64,000 nucleotides of DNA from a virus, in the IMG/VR virus record IMGVR_UViG_3300013125_000003, positions 62,001-126,000 of that record, one strand, 5' to 3'. The stretch's first letter is position 1; each line of letters begins with the position of its first letter. The translations under genes and the position numbers were made by a program. Below are positions 31,101 to 41,204 of the stretch, piece by piece. Under the pieces are notes generated by a model, which was not told where the DNA came from, made no database searches, and saw only the letters and a program-made list of their open reading frames with translations.

Positions 31101-32357
31101 CTTTTTAGTAGCTTCCTCATCCATGACATTTTCCTTGATGAGAGTGTCTAGCTTTTTTAGCTGATCATCGCAATCTGATATGAGCTGTTCCACCTCAGAC
31201 CTAGCATTGGCATAAAAAGTCAGTATGACGGTGCTCCCCATGTTTGGAGATTTTCTAAAGACGTCAGCTGCTTCCCGTATGGCTAAAGATTGGATAGCCT
31301 GACTGCTTGACTGAATGATGTTAGGATAAACTTCTTCCTTTTCCTTCTTTACTCGCTTAGGGTACTCATCTTTCAAGCTATCGTAAAAAGCTTCGTACGT
31401 CGCTTGGTTTTGAATGTAATAGGTTGTCTCTCCTTCACTTACCGTGGTCGGAGCGTCCTTTATTTCCTTTAGCTGAGGATCTATTAAGCTTTCGTCCACA
31501 GTCAACCCGCGTTCCTCCAATGTGAAAAGGTAGGATAATGGTTTAGCCATCTTTCTGTACAAGCCTGGGTAAATGTCAGGTGAATTTCCGTTGTACAAAA
31601 AGCCTGGCAGACTATCGTAATCTGATATTTCCTTTGGCGGATTGCTTGATTTGTTGGGATCGTAAGCATCCTGGTTAACTAAGCTAAAAATTCTCTTGAC
31701 TCCAAATAAATCCTTTGTGAGAAACGGACTGTCGAATATCTGAACGGTAGTTTCTACCAACTGGTTGGTTTCTGGGTCAGGCAGTTTTACTGTTACTCCG
31801 TTCAACCCGATGAGCCGAAGAGCAAACGTTGCTGCTCTGCTAGGAACGAATTGAGTCGCTTGGTTGGAAAAGTACGCGATCAGCTGACCAGTTATCTGAG
31901 TAGTTGTAGATTGAATGAGGTTAGCCGTTTCTGCGTCAGAGGTAGGAAGCGCTTCTATGGATTGTATCTTTTGGTTAGCTTTTGCTATGCCTTCTTTTAC
32001 TAAAGTGTCGATGACTTCTCCCAGGAACCTGTGTCTAGCTTCGTAGTAAATTTTGACCGTGTCTAAGTTGTCTCTAAGCTCCTGAACCTTTGCTCGTAGG
32101 ATCCCTTGCTTCATTCCGTCAAGCAGCTTTCCTTGCTGGTCCTCTAGCATCTTTTGAAGTTCCAAAATAGCAGACGGAAGACAATCCATCTGAGAGGTAT
32201 CTATGCTAAGGTCTGACGAGACGTCGATCGTTTCGATCGGTTTAACCTGGTCTATGCAAGCTTTTACTCGGTCGAACTCTTCGTCTGTGAATCCCAAGCT
32301 CGGAGCTGACCCACACCTTACCGCATCTATCAGGCTCTTGTAGTCAGAAAGTTCCAT
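28194..32357 (-). CDS. Very large hydrophobic/coiled-coil protein, likely virion component
   Basis: A 1387-aa protein, unrecognised. Residues 1-450 are helical with an internal KKIL..DPGCEEDTKKK Cys-containing region. Around 490-590 there are several hydrophobic, Pro-rich segments (LVLLTIPPIWKPLFVIPTAV). About 690-770 is a charged coiled coil (NLREEQRNARSEALTEAETE). From about 930 to 1340 many hydrophobic helices alternate with loops. The size and mix of coiled coil and membrane-like helices resemble tape-measure or DNA-ejection proteins, which must cross the membrane. It lies on the minus strand away from other tail genes, 14 nt after a degenerate late-like element (GATAAAATA). A tape-measure role is possible but unproven. 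Confidence 0.75.
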   Translation of the reverse strand: MELSDYKSLIDAVRCGSAPSLGFTDEEFDRVKACIDQVKPIETIDVSSDLSIDTSQMDCLPSAILELQKMLEDQQGKLLDGMKQGILRAKVQELRDNLDTVKIYYEARHRFLGEVIDTLVKEGIAKANQKIQSIEALPTSDAETANLIQSTTTQITGQLIAYFSNQATQFVPSRAATFALRLIGLNGVTVKLPDPETNQLVETTVQIFDSPFLTKDLFGVKRIFSLVNQDAYDPNKSSNPPKEISDYDSLPGFLYNGNSPDIYPGLYRKMAKPLSYLFTLEERGLTVDESLIDPQLKEIKDAPTTVSEGETTYYIQNQATYEAFYDSLKDEYPKRVKKEKEEVYPNIIQSSSQAIQSLAIREAADVFRKSPNMGSTVILTFYANARSEVEQLISDCDDQLKKLDTLIKENVMDEEATKKKILGIPCFTKAGTIVPESDPGCEEDTKKKLGTDPLYLRTLGEINFGLPDIGSQCYWKEFAKALNKICLLPFPDLSGPPPANLGFRYWPVNCVIPAGPALVLLTIPPIWKPLFVIPTAVGTLICFLTMPIAPIGIPLPSIYLFYFAPDGTKYLPLAVNIPLLWSNTKNLVFGYELDTSSNSQNPLGLNPSNSYKGYPIKGAFTQPLAISAASSKATRLAKLAIDIASGKQPTVTNINGEQLPFDMSSEDYSKYYLSETEMMKNIVDADPSKEFDRQLDRLKATLNKQLDKLGNMQTESVNNLREEQRNARSEALTEAETEKNLAKKRKDKKAARALNTITIQQKINSTVDDFNKHIDNIKFGTIRFPKDSTKNNPGIPEAITAVIDLITMASLGDFKVEESAKSLNAQMKKAVAKINMNEAVTKQSFNLELQEDLDELKDSLNNMVQETIKYLKGDPVNFDLSQAKDDDEAKEMMIANRNLQELARDALAFTAVALLNPPKITLFNFSKKCCEISSQPVFSGVPPEVAMAFAVLSALMQAIIDGLTVDSIIGFLGISGKQVASSFLTTLFDSLISVIPNVSLPDPANLLLLIQAFLVPILSLISIPKAFNPLQPPSISITIPLDPILKPLLKALIAALITATFSLIDEAADAYRKAKEEAGGSTDSMVPLADPPTVPVKDQRGVFGVSEADKESAKQVFSASCGFGTTVSVTVDETNTPVGQRYVFTDPTTGERSSTDSPVFKVSLSLSDGTIVNLAAFPLLALDLYGYFHLITGADIIEFIRTLMNSVFDMIVAPLKAVVDLLSKLSLSLNSYSFNIIEAALPLITILKLAKIAIDAAIPNSVKLKIISPDAFNLIQLTIIPALEAIEPVLKQIAWIGVLALCALGNPITNYITVAGARLIHPIMNMDDLPPWERLTHKNPLFAIFLDEIAWRGSIYATGSLIFQTKTPAVLPYSPTFPINHITPHMM

Positions 32358-32370
32358 CCAGCAAAATATC

Positions 32371-32382
32371 GTTTATTTTATC
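32371..32382 (-). promoter_or_regulatory. Degenerate late-like element before the 1387-aa gene
   Basis: GATAAAATAAAC on the minus strand has one extra A compared with GATAAATAAAC. It lies only about 14 nt before the ATG, closer than other late elements. It follows the GroEL terminator region on the opposite side, so the gene needs a promoter here. Confidence 0.3.
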
Positions 32383-32395
32383 TATCGATCGCCCC

Positions 32396-32440
32396 TAAAA
32401 AGCAAGTGCCTGGAACGGTTGCTCGCCCAGGCACTACTTG
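32396..32440 (-). terminator. Intrinsic terminator after groEL
   Basis: On the minus strand AGTGCCTGG (32435-32427) pairs with CCAGGCACT (32413-32405) around a 13-nt loop, followed by TGCTTTTTA. It begins about 20 nt after the GroEL stop. Confidence 0.75.
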
Positions 32441-32455
32441 TCGATGGCTGTTGAC

Positions 32456-34081
<1,626 letters not shown>

Positions 34082-34101
34082 TTAGAGCGTGAATGGTTCA
34101 C

Positions 34102-34848
34102 TTACTTGTAAATTATATCTGACTCTTCGAACTGGTTTAGCTTGCTAAGAGCAAAAACTATGCGAACTAGAGCGATAACGTCCTTGTTGCAGTACTTTTG
34201 GATGTCTCCGATGTTGCCTGCGTAATACTCTGAGTGAACTTGATCGCCTGCCATCTCGTCCTTCGGAGAAGGAAGGTCGAACACTGCTGACAGAAGGTTC
34301 AACGAAGTAAACCCTTCCTGCCATGCGCCGAAGCTCCACAGTTCGGAAGAATCCTTAACGTCGATCTCCCACGGTTTCTTATCCCAAACCTGAAGAGGCA
34401 CAGGCGGTTCCATTCCGTGAATGAAAGCTCTCTTGCAGATGTACGGAATGTCGAACCGTTTGATGTTGTGACCGAACGGCACGACTTTGTTCTTATACAT
34501 TCCGTTGAACACCTTAGTCGCTTGAACAAGGATAGCTTTTTCGTCATCTCCTGAATAGGAAACTATCTGAACGATCGGTGGAAGGTCAGGATCGTCCTGA
34601 AACTTCACCTTTCCAAAAGAAATGCACACGATCTTTCCGAACTCTGCCTGAAGGCCAGCCTTTTCTAACCAAAGCTGATCGTCTGACATCGCCGCGTTTT
34701 CTGGGTGTTTATCTATTGATCTCAGGTACTCGCACCTGCGGGACCAGAGGTTAGTCATCCTTTCGGATAGTTCGTTGGCAGAAGCTACACTGCCTGCTGT
34801 TTCTACGTCGAAAAATAGGAATTTTTCTATTTCAGATCTGCTGAACAT
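34102..34848 (-). CDS. Predicted 3'-5' exonuclease (PolB-exo2 type, DnaQ-like fold)
   Basis: A 248-aa nuclease. Exo I is FFDVETA (12-18), Exo II is GHNIKRFDIPYICKRA and Exo III is YCNKDVIALVRI, with all DEDDy acidic residues. Between Exo I and II lies ELSERMTNLWSRR..AEFGKIVCISFG, the hallmark of the stand-alone PolB-related exonuclease family (PF10108) frequent in Bacteroidota. It could proofread, degrade host DNA or trim recombination intermediates. Upstream gene of groEL on the same transcript. Confidence 0.85.
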   Translation of the reverse strand: MFSRSEIEKFLFFDVETAGSVASANELSERMTNLWSRRCEYLRSIDKHPENAAMSDDQLWLEKAGLQAEFGKIVCISFGKVKFQDDPDLPPIVQIVSYSGDDEKAILVQATKVFNGMYKNKVVPFGHNIKRFDIPYICKRAFIHGMEPPVPLQVWDKKPWEIDVKDSSELWSFGAWQEGFTSLNLLSAVFDLPSPKDEMAGDQVHSEYYAGNIGDIQKYCNKDVIALVRIVFALSKLNQFEESDIIYK

Positions 34849-34865
34849 AGTTGTGATTTTTGTTT

Positions 34866-34893
34866 CTTATACTTCAGAAAGTGAACTTGGTTT
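34866..34893 (-). promoter_or_regulatory. Early/middle-type promoter AAACC-N17-TATAAG for exonuclease-groEL
   Basis: On the minus strand AAACC (34893-34889) and TATAAG (34871-34866), spacing 17 (16 if GTATAA is taken). About 18 nt before the ATG. Divergent to the promoter at 35036. Confidence 0.55.
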
Positions 34894-35035
34894 CAGGTTC
34901 GGGCCCGCCCGTGGTAAATAAGATCTTAGGAATCAGATTTATTATCTTATTGAGTATAAGTAGACTAAGAGACTTATTCTTTTATCTACACCCACCCAAC
35001 ACCCCTATTCTATAAGGCACCTGCAAAAGGTTTCA

Positions 35036-35062
35036 AAACCGAGTGAAAAAATCGTGTAGAAT
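35036..35062 (+). promoter_or_regulatory. Early/middle-type promoter AAACC-N16-TAGAAT for ruvC-like/sigma genes
   Basis: AAACC (35036-35040), 16 nt, TAGAAT (35057-35062), 25 nt before the TTG at 35087. The 238-nt intergenic region 34849-35086 otherwise holds only AT-rich sequence and a pyrimidine-rich C-cluster around 34989-35007. Confidence 0.65.
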
Positions 35063-35086
35063 ACCGACAAATCACTACCATGAAAA

Positions 35087-35776
35087 TTGATCGTTATTGG
35101 CATAGATTTTTCGATTCAGTTCCCAGCTGTATGCATCTCTAGAGACTTTAAGAGTTTCAAGTGGATAGCGTGTGTCAATACCTCAATCTCCAAATCGTAC
35201 CGTAAATTTTTAGAAGACATCGAATTAGAGTACCGAAACCTGCATTTCGTGTACTTGACCCCTCGGCAAAAGCCAAAAGAAAACTATTCAGCAATAGAAC
35301 GATCCAAGCTGGCGAATTATTCCCACTTGGTGGACGTGTTAGCATCAGAAATAAACGAAGAAATCGCAGGAGACCCAAGAGTAATCGTAGCCATCGAAGG
35401 AATATCTTACGGAGCAAAGGGTAACGCTTTGCTAGACATCTGCCAATCAACCGGCATGATGAGAAAGGCGATTTTGGACAGAGTTTTAGCTGGGCACGAA
35501 GAGAAGGTGTTTATTTTCTCACCTGGAGAGCTGAAGAACGCTATCGGAGCGAAGGGCAACGCGGGAAAGTACGATGTTTACCGTGCATTCGTTGAAAATC
35601 CCTCCCTAGCAGCATCCAGCCAACTGTTAAGTGCGATAAATAAGCATCATGAAACTATCGTCAAAGGGACTGTAGTGCAGTCTCCGTTCATGGACATGAT
35701 CGATTCGTACTTAGCCGTACTTAAGGTTCATGAACTTCTAAAAGAACCAGCTGAAAATGTCGAAAGCAAAGGCTAA
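35087..35776 (+). CDS. RuvC-like RNase H-fold endonuclease/resolvase
   Basis: A 229-aa predicted Holliday-junction-type nuclease. IGIDFS gives the first catalytic Asp (residue 7), VAIEG the second acidic residue (104), and SPFMDMIDSYLAV the C-terminal Asp pair (about 203-210). GAKGNAGKYDVYRAF is the basic helix before it. These match the RuvC/RNase H-fold resolvase pattern, so it probably processes recombination or packaging intermediates, a job done in T4 by the unrelated gp49. The start is odd: the frame begins with TTG directly after an in-frame stop, while an ATG 7 nt upstream would join the frame (MKLIVIGID) if one A of a four-A run were absent. Confidence 0.8.
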   Translation: MIVIGIDFSIQFPAVCISRDFKSFKWIACVNTSISKSYRKFLEDIELEYRNLHFVYLTPRQKPKENYSAIERSKLANYSHLVDVLASEINEEIAGDPRVIVAIEGISYGAKGNALLDICQSTGMMRKAILDRVLAGHEEKVFIFSPGELKNAIGAKGNAGKYDVYRAFVENPSLAASSQLLSAINKHHETIVKGTVVQSPFMDMIDSYLAVLKVHELLKEPAENVESKG

Positions 35777-36176
35777 CAAATTCTACATAAACAACAGGGA
35801 ATTCACAAACGAGATAATACGATGCAAGTACGGGTTGCTTAACGAGGAAACTGGTTACCAGCACAAACCTGGAGAACTTTCTCCTAAGGCAATAGATTAC
35901 TTCATCCTTCTAGCCAATAGGGCTATCCAAAAATTGACCTTCACAAACCCGTTGGACAAGGAAGACTGCATTCAGTCAGCTATACTTGATCTGCTGAGGT
36001 ATTGGCAGAATTTTAACGAGGAAAAATCCAACAACGCGTTCGCTTACTTCACGCAGATAGTAAAGAATGGGTACGCCAAGGAGTACAAGAAGATACACAA
36101 GCACATCGGGAAGGGCGAAAAGATAGAATTCGTGTCGTTGAACTTCACGGGCGAGAGCGAGATCTTTTCGATCTAA
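35757..36176 (+). CDS. 55: Late-gene sigma factor, gp55-like
   Basis: A 139-aa protein similar to T4 gp55 (185 aa), the minimal sigma that directs RNA polymerase to the TATAAATA late element. The central block DKEDCIQSAILDLLRYWQNF, then NNAFAYFTQIVKNGYAKEYKKIHKH, is a sigma-70 region 2 signature (core binding plus -10 recognition, with FAYFTQIVKN equivalent to the FxxY(A/F)xxxIxxA helix). Region 4 is absent, as in gp55. It overlaps the RuvC-like gene by 20 nt and comes from an early/middle-type promoter, so it is made before late transcription. The presence of GATAAATA/TATAAATA elements before virion genes supports the assignment. Confidence 0.85.
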   Translation: MSKAKANKFYINNREFTNEIIRCKYGLLNEETGYQHKPGELSPKAIDYFILLANRAIQKLTFTNPLDKEDCIQSAILDLLRYWQNFNEEKSNNAFAYFTQIVKNGYAKEYKKIHKHIGKGEKIEFVSLNFTGESEIFSI

Positions 36177-36192
36177 CACCTGTGATTTGCAT

Positions 36193-36200
36193 GATAAATA
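36193..36200 (+). promoter_or_regulatory. Late promoter element GATAAATA
   Basis: ATGATAAATAATCG, 22 nt before the 1273-aa tail gene, just after the sigma gene that should recognise it. Confidence 0.75.
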
Positions 36201-36222
36201 ATCGAAAGGTGCCGCTAGCCGC

Positions 36223-39200
36223 ATGAACGTCAACAACCTAGTTTTTTTCGATAAGAACGGTGAATCGTACAACCTTTCCTTGAACGCAGGTGGATATTGG
36301 GAAGGCGCTGACTATTTTTTGCCAGTGTCATTAGCCCTGTTCGACGTGTCGAACGTATTCATCCTAGAGAACACAGCTCCAGGTGTTTACAAGTACCCAA
36401 CTATGGAAGTCGGATCGTGGTTCGAAATAAAATGGGTAAATCAGGACGCTAAGCTAAACCTGTTCCTATTCACTGTTCAAAGAGAGGGTGTTCATTCAGA
36501 TGATCCGCCGTACATTCACAAGCAGGATTCCATCACTATAAATCACAGCGATTTTGGTCAGGTTGGAACTCTTGACTTAACTTACCCAATGCAAGTGAAC
36601 GTGGCCTTCACTCCAAGCGAGGAGAGGTCGTACACTAGGGTCATGGAAATCTATTACGTGGTAGGATCTACTTCGACCAAAGTGTTGGAGTTGACCTTCT
36701 ATGGGGAAGGAGAGGACGAGGATGAACGTTACAGAGTATGGTTGGAAAACTTCGGAATAAAATTTAACCGTGAGGACGCTTTGCTCCTAAAGGAATATGA
36801 CCTAAAAGAAGGTCTCCCTGACTGGTCTCAGATAAACGCTGCTAGAAAGAGCATGCTTGTTACGATAGATCAAGTCTATCCTTACGTTGGAACCTACAAG
36901 GGTCTAGTGAACCTCATCAACCTTTTGGGCTACCGTGACGTTCTTAGAGTAAAAGAATACTGGCAGGACGTCGACCCAAATTCGTTGTACTACCAGAATT
37001 ACGCGATGGTGGACGTTACTGACCTAATGACTGTCGGAGATGCAGCTCAAGTGAATTTTGTTGATCTCAACGGTCAGATAAAGAATGGCGGAAAGTTTAA
37101 GAAGACCGAATTTTTAGCTCTCACCTACGCGTTTACCGTTCCCAGCGATACGTTCGATGAGGACGGATTGCCAGAGGTGGAGTCCACTACAAATTTCACG
37201 GTCGAGGAAATATTCTTCAAGCTGCACGGAGTCGGACGAAAATTAAAGCAAGAAATTCTTCCAGTAAACGTTGTCATAAAGGATATAATCGGAGAGTTCA
37301 TATATTTTTCAAAGTTTAACTTGCGAAATTGGACAGACACAACCTTTATCGAATCAACCGATATAAACGATGATTACTCAATACACTTACTTTCGCCTAA
37401 CACTTCTTCAACTCAGTTGAAGATCAGAGACTTACGTCCGCTTTACCCTAAGCTTGACGGAACCTCTGAGTTTCCAATAGTAACTTTTAACCTCGGACAG
37501 ATAGAACCTTACCAGGACGAACAGAAGTACGCTAGCGATCAGATAGATTACCTTATCGATGCGGTAGATGGGTACTACGAAAGTTTAACGAACTACGAGT
37601 TCTACCACATTGGCGAGACTAATCCGTTGGAACCAGGAGATGACACTCTTTTAAAGATCGGGTGTCCTATAATTCTGGAAGCTTACATAACTGACTTGAT
37701 GATCAAGCAGTTGGATGGAATAACATTTGAAGACTTCATACTTAGCGAAGCTACCACTTCGTCAACCTTAAACACTATAACTACCGGCACAAAGTATTTT
37801 TCGTGTGCGACGATTCAATCATTCAATGTTGGATCAAGAGTAAAGATCACAGTTTCGATAAACCAATCCCTGTACATGATAGGAACGGTTACGGAAATTG
37901 CTCCGATAGGTTACCCACCTACTACTATAAAGGTTAGTGTTGATACTGCTGTTGGAAGTGCTACCAGCACTGGGTGGACAGTTAACTTGGTCGATTCTCA
38001 CTACACAGTTGGTTTCTTGAGGTACAAGAACGCTTACGAGATTGAATGGATCATTGAAGGTCCTCAGAATTACTACTTTGAGTGGAGGGATAAGGTTGCA
38101 AACGTTCATAAGATACCTCACATGTTACCGTATTCCGGCGAGTACACGATAACTTTAAAAGTTCACGACATGCACGGTGGAACTTCTACAGAAAGTAGGA
38201 AGATAACCGTCATGGGAGAAGAACCAGTTCTCGAAGCGTTCGTCAAAATTCAGGATAAATCAAAGTACGATTTTAAGAACTTGAGCAACGTAACGGTTGA
38301 GGATCTAGGAAACAGCCCACTTTACTTTCCGTACGCAGCTGTGATAAACTTAAACGGGGACAATGCTCCAATATCTGACGTCACTTCTCACTACTTAGAT
38401 TGGTACACTTACTCGCAAAAATACGGAGTCGGAAGCCCTCAAACAGAGGTTCAGATATACAATCCTTTGGCAGGTTACGAAACTTACGAAAATTCAGCTC
38501 AACCGGCAAAGAACCGGTGGGGAACAGGTTCAGCAAACGGACAACCGACACTATCCGACTACTCGACCGCCGCGATCCGCGATTTGAAGTACGTCACTTT
38601 TTCAGAAATGGGATACGTTGGCGACTTAATGGACGGTTTCTACATAGATTTTGATAATCTTTACATGGACACGCCGGCTTCCTACCTAACCAGGATCCAG
38701 TTCGGTGGATTTTCCGAAGTAGAATTCTTCATGCTCATCTCAACTCCGCAAGATTTTGTCACTTACATGGAAACAGCCAATCTTCCTGGTTGGAAGGAGT
38801 ACCGTTACCAAGTAGTAGGAAATCGCGTAAAAGCCACGTCAAAGTTCCAGGACAAGAAGAACCATTCCATACTAAAGTTTGAGTACACTCTTTCTGGCGT
38901 TTTTGATGCTCTGCCTTACTTGCCAAGTTCGATAGATTTAGACATATCCGACAAGACTATAAAATTGGGAATATGCACGCTGTTTCAAGCGGCAATGGTC
39001 GGGCCATCCGGACCTTTCTGGGTAGGACCGTCTGGCCCATGGTACTACGGTCCGTCAGGTCCGTTTTACGATTACCCATCAGGCGGCCCGTACTGGATCG
39101 ACGATGACGGTTTGATATGGGTTGGCCCATCTGGTTGGTACCCTGGACCTTCAGGTCCAATATGGGGAGGTCCGTCTAGCTGGCCTGACGAGCTCGACCC

Positions 39201-40044
39201 ACTGTGGCCAAACCCATCCGGACTCCTGTGGCCTAGCCCATCAAGTTGGATGTTTCCTACTATCTACTCCAACACAACTCTTCAGTTGGGAGATAGAGTA
39301 AGAATAAGAAATTCGAGCGGCGGGTACGCGGAAGGTTTCGTAGTGACTCTATCAGACTACCAAGTAGAGATAGACGTCGATCTGATAAACGCGGTCGACA
39401 ACTTCGATTCTTTCGACCTAGCTGTCGTCAAATCAGTATACACTTTCGAAAAACCAGAGTACGTGTTCGACGCGACTACTCTAGTTTCGGTTCAATCCAC
39501 TCTGTTACAAGCAAATGTTCAGATAGATGAAGACCTTCTTTTCCTAAACTGTCCATTCGCAGATACATTGATCTCGTTAAGTGATCACAAAGCAGCAACG
39601 GCATCCGACATAAGGTATTGGATTGATGGCGGTTTCGTAGTTTACGATAACGATCTAGGAGAACAGACAGGATTTCTGCCGTCAGAATTTGATCAAAATT
39701 CGCTAAGCACAACTAACGTTAGAGCTACTTACAACACTATGATAGTGCCTTTGCACCATCCAGTGTTCATAATAATATCCAACTTACCGTCTAACATCGA
39801 GACCGAATGGACCCTAACGAAAGATTCGGTTGAAGTTGCTAAAGTTAAGACAACCTCGTACTTTATATGGAGGTTCGATTCAGCTGGAAGGTACAAGATC
39901 GTTGCAAAAACGATGGACACTCGAGGAAACGTTTACGAGGTTACCGCAGAGATAGATGCAGTCTCGTCAATGACAATTGACGACTATTCTAAGTACGTGG
40001 AAAAGCAGTTGAACGACAGAAAATTCGAAATGACACGCCGATAA
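36223..40044 (+). CDS. Large baseplate/tail protein with PKD-like domains and GPSGP-aromatic repeat
   Basis: A 1273-aa virion protein, unrecognised as a whole. Residues 1-180 are beta-rich. About 185-260 is a helical block (LPDWSQINAARKSMLVTIDQ, then VGTYKGLVNLINLLGYRDVL) of a type seen in baseplate wedge-associated proteins. PKD-like Ig folds occur near 610-670 (SGEYTITLKVHDMHGG) and at the C-terminus near 1185-1255 (SAGRYKIVAKTMDTRGN). Residues 926-1010 are a striking repeat of GPSGP units alternating with Trp/Tyr/Phe. It opens the main tail operon under a late element. Probably baseplate or fibre-attachment; the exact T4 counterpart is unknown. Confidence 0.78.
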   Translation: MNVNNLVFFDKNGESYNLSLNAGGYWEGADYFLPVSLALFDVSNVFILENTAPGVYKYPTMEVGSWFEIKWVNQDAKLNLFLFTVQREGVHSDDPPYIHKQDSITINHSDFGQVGTLDLTYPMQVNVAFTPSEERSYTRVMEIYYVVGSTSTKVLELTFYGEGEDEDERYRVWLENFGIKFNREDALLLKEYDLKEGLPDWSQINAARKSMLVTIDQVYPYVGTYKGLVNLINLLGYRDVLRVKEYWQDVDPNSLYYQNYAMVDVTDLMTVGDAAQVNFVDLNGQIKNGGKFKKTEFLALTYAFTVPSDTFDEDGLPEVESTTNFTVEEIFFKLHGVGRKLKQEILPVNVVIKDIIGEFIYFSKFNLRNWTDTTFIESTDINDDYSIHLLSPNTSSTQLKIRDLRPLYPKLDGTSEFPIVTFNLGQIEPYQDEQKYASDQIDYLIDAVDGYYESLTNYEFYHIGETNPLEPGDDTLLKIGCPIILEAYITDLMIKQLDGITFEDFILSEATTSSTLNTITTGTKYFSCATIQSFNVGSRVKITVSINQSLYMIGTVTEIAPIGYPPTTIKVSVDTAVGSATSTGWTVNLVDSHYTVGFLRYKNAYEIEWIIEGPQNYYFEWRDKVANVHKIPHMLPYSGEYTITLKVHDMHGGTSTESRKITVMGEEPVLEAFVKIQDKSKYDFKNLSNVTVEDLGNSPLYFPYAAVINLNGDNAPISDVTSHYLDWYTYSQKYGVGSPQTEVQIYNPLAGYETYENSAQPAKNRWGTGSANGQPTLSDYSTAAIRDLKYVTFSEMGYVGDLMDGFYIDFDNLYMDTPASYLTRIQFGGFSEVEFFMLISTPQDFVTYMETANLPGWKEYRYQVVGNRVKATSKFQDKKNHSILKFEYTLSGVFDALPYLPSSIDLDISDKTIKLGICTLFQAAMVGPSGPFWVGPSGPWYYGPSGPFYDYPSGGPYWIDDDGLIWVGPSGWYPGPSGPIWGGPSSWPDELDPLWPNPSGLLWPSPSSWMFPTIYSNTTLQLGDRVRIRNSSGGYAEGFVVTLSDYQVEIDVDLINAVDNFDSFDLAVVKSVYTFEKPEYVFDATTLVSVQSTLLQANVQIDEDLLFLNCPFADTLISLSDHKAATASDIRYWIDGGFVVYDNDLGEQTGFLPSEFDQNSLSTTNVRATYNTMIVPLHHPVFIIISNLPSNIETEWTLTKDSVEVAKVKTTSYFIWRFDSAGRYKIVAKTMDTRGNVYEVTAEIDAVSSMTIDDYSKYVEKQLNDRKFEMTRR
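38995..39255 (+). repeat. GPSGP-aromatic repeat region in tail protein
   Basis: Around ten imperfect units built on GPSG(P/W) with Trp, Tyr or Phe between them (for example VGPSGPFWVGPSGPWYYGP). At DNA level GG(A/C/T)CC(A/G/T)TC(A/T/C)GG(A/C)CC recurs. Both aromatic and Pro/Gly contents are far above the rest of the protein. Confidence 0.9.
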
Positions 40045-40052
40045 AAAATCGG

Positions 40053-40060
40053 AATAAATA
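40053..40060 (+). promoter_or_regulatory. Late promoter element AATAAATA
   Basis: GGAATAAATAACC, 20 nt before the ATG at 40081; the ATAAATAA core is shared with the other late elements. Confidence 0.6.
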
Positions 40061-40080
40061 ACCAAAAAAGAACAACCAAA

Positions 40081-41193
40081 ATGGCTTTTAGCGAAACTAC
40101 ACTAGCGATAACTCCGATCTTGGAGACGACCTTTGTGTCAGACATGAGGCTCATAATTAACGCGAACAACACCCTGTTCAAAAGTTCAATTGAGAGTCTG
40201 ATAAACGACCTGGAGATCGACCTCATTAACAAGTACATCGGGGTTGACACACCGGTCAACAAAGTGTTCACTCAGGACTTGGTCGTTTCCAACAGCGTCG
40301 TTTTTAAAGCTGGCACCACGCCAGGCGCAGCTACGATCGCTAGTTTAACCCAAGCAGCCGGAGTTTCTACTCTTTTGGCCGATAATTTTACAATGACCAA
40401 AGCGTTCAATGCAACTGCTGCTGGATCAAAAATAGCCGTACCGACGATAGTCATTGGCACTACCGCTGGAAACCTGCCAATAACTTACCCAACGACAGGT
40501 GGAGCAGCAGATAGAGGTCTTTACGTCGGAGATTCTACAACCCCGATCAAGTCGAGGTTGTACGGAGAGGTTGAAATTCCAAAGCAAGCTATCACGCAGA
40601 GTTACTCAAATGTCGGAGGAGCTTTTTCTCCAAAGCAGGTAACCTTAACCGCTGCTGGAGATCTCAGCTACACCTACTCAAAACTGACCCTATCGAAGAC
40701 AGACCCGCAGTTCATATACGTGGACCTAATCTTCCCGAGCGGTTACACCAACTACGGAAATTCCATCTGGCTGCTTCTTCACGAATCGACTAGCGATAGG
40801 CCAGCAGTTGGGCAAACGTTTACCGTTATTCTTAACAGAGTGTACTTGTACGATATGACAGAAGTAGATTACTCTCTCCTTCCTGCTATCTCAAATTCAG
40901 GTCTTTCAAACGGTATAAACGTTATTTGCGGTGCTAACTCTAACCTTAGCACGTACAAGAGAGGCCACATAAACAGCTCGGTTTGGGGAACGATCCCGAC
41001 AACAGACGTAGCAGCAGTCGCTGCTGCTGGAACAGGAAGTGCCTACTTTGTTAGGTTCGGAAACCAAAACAGCGTAGCAAATGCGCAGATCGCGCCGAAA
41101 GATTCATCTTTCAGCTTTACTAAGACTGAGCAGTACGCGGACTATGCAAATTACACAATAACTAACAGTCACAACACTGTGATCATAAATTAA
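40081..41193 (+). CDS. Hypothetical tail/baseplate structural protein
   Basis: A 370-aa protein, unrecognised. The N-terminal ~65 residues are helical (DMRLIINANNTLFKSSIES, then NDLEIDLINKYIG), perhaps a trimerisation or attachment stalk, followed by a long beta-rich, Ala/Gly/Thr/Ser-rich body as in fibres and baseplate spikes. It starts directly after a late element and is 11 nt ahead of the next tail gene. The C-terminus is a beta-rich YADYANYTITNSHNT segment. Its beta-rich nature and position point to a tail-tip or short-fibre component. Confidence 0.72.
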   Translation: MAFSETTLAITPILETTFVSDMRLIINANNTLFKSSIESLINDLEIDLINKYIGVDTPVNKVFTQDLVVSNSVVFKAGTTPGAATIASLTQAAGVSTLLADNFTMTKAFNATAAGSKIAVPTIVIGTTAGNLPITYPTTGGAADRGLYVGDSTTPIKSRLYGEVEIPKQAITQSYSNVGGAFSPKQVTLTAAGDLSYTYSKLTLSKTDPQFIYVDLIFPSGYTNYGNSIWLLLHESTSDRPAVGQTFTVILNRVYLYDMTEVDYSLLPAISNSGLSNGINVICGANSNLSTYKRGHINSSVWGTIPTTDVAAVAAAGTGSAYFVRFGNQNSVANAQIAPKDSSFSFTKTEQYADYANYTITNSHNTVIIN

Positions 41194-41204
41194 TCTAACA
41201 ACGG

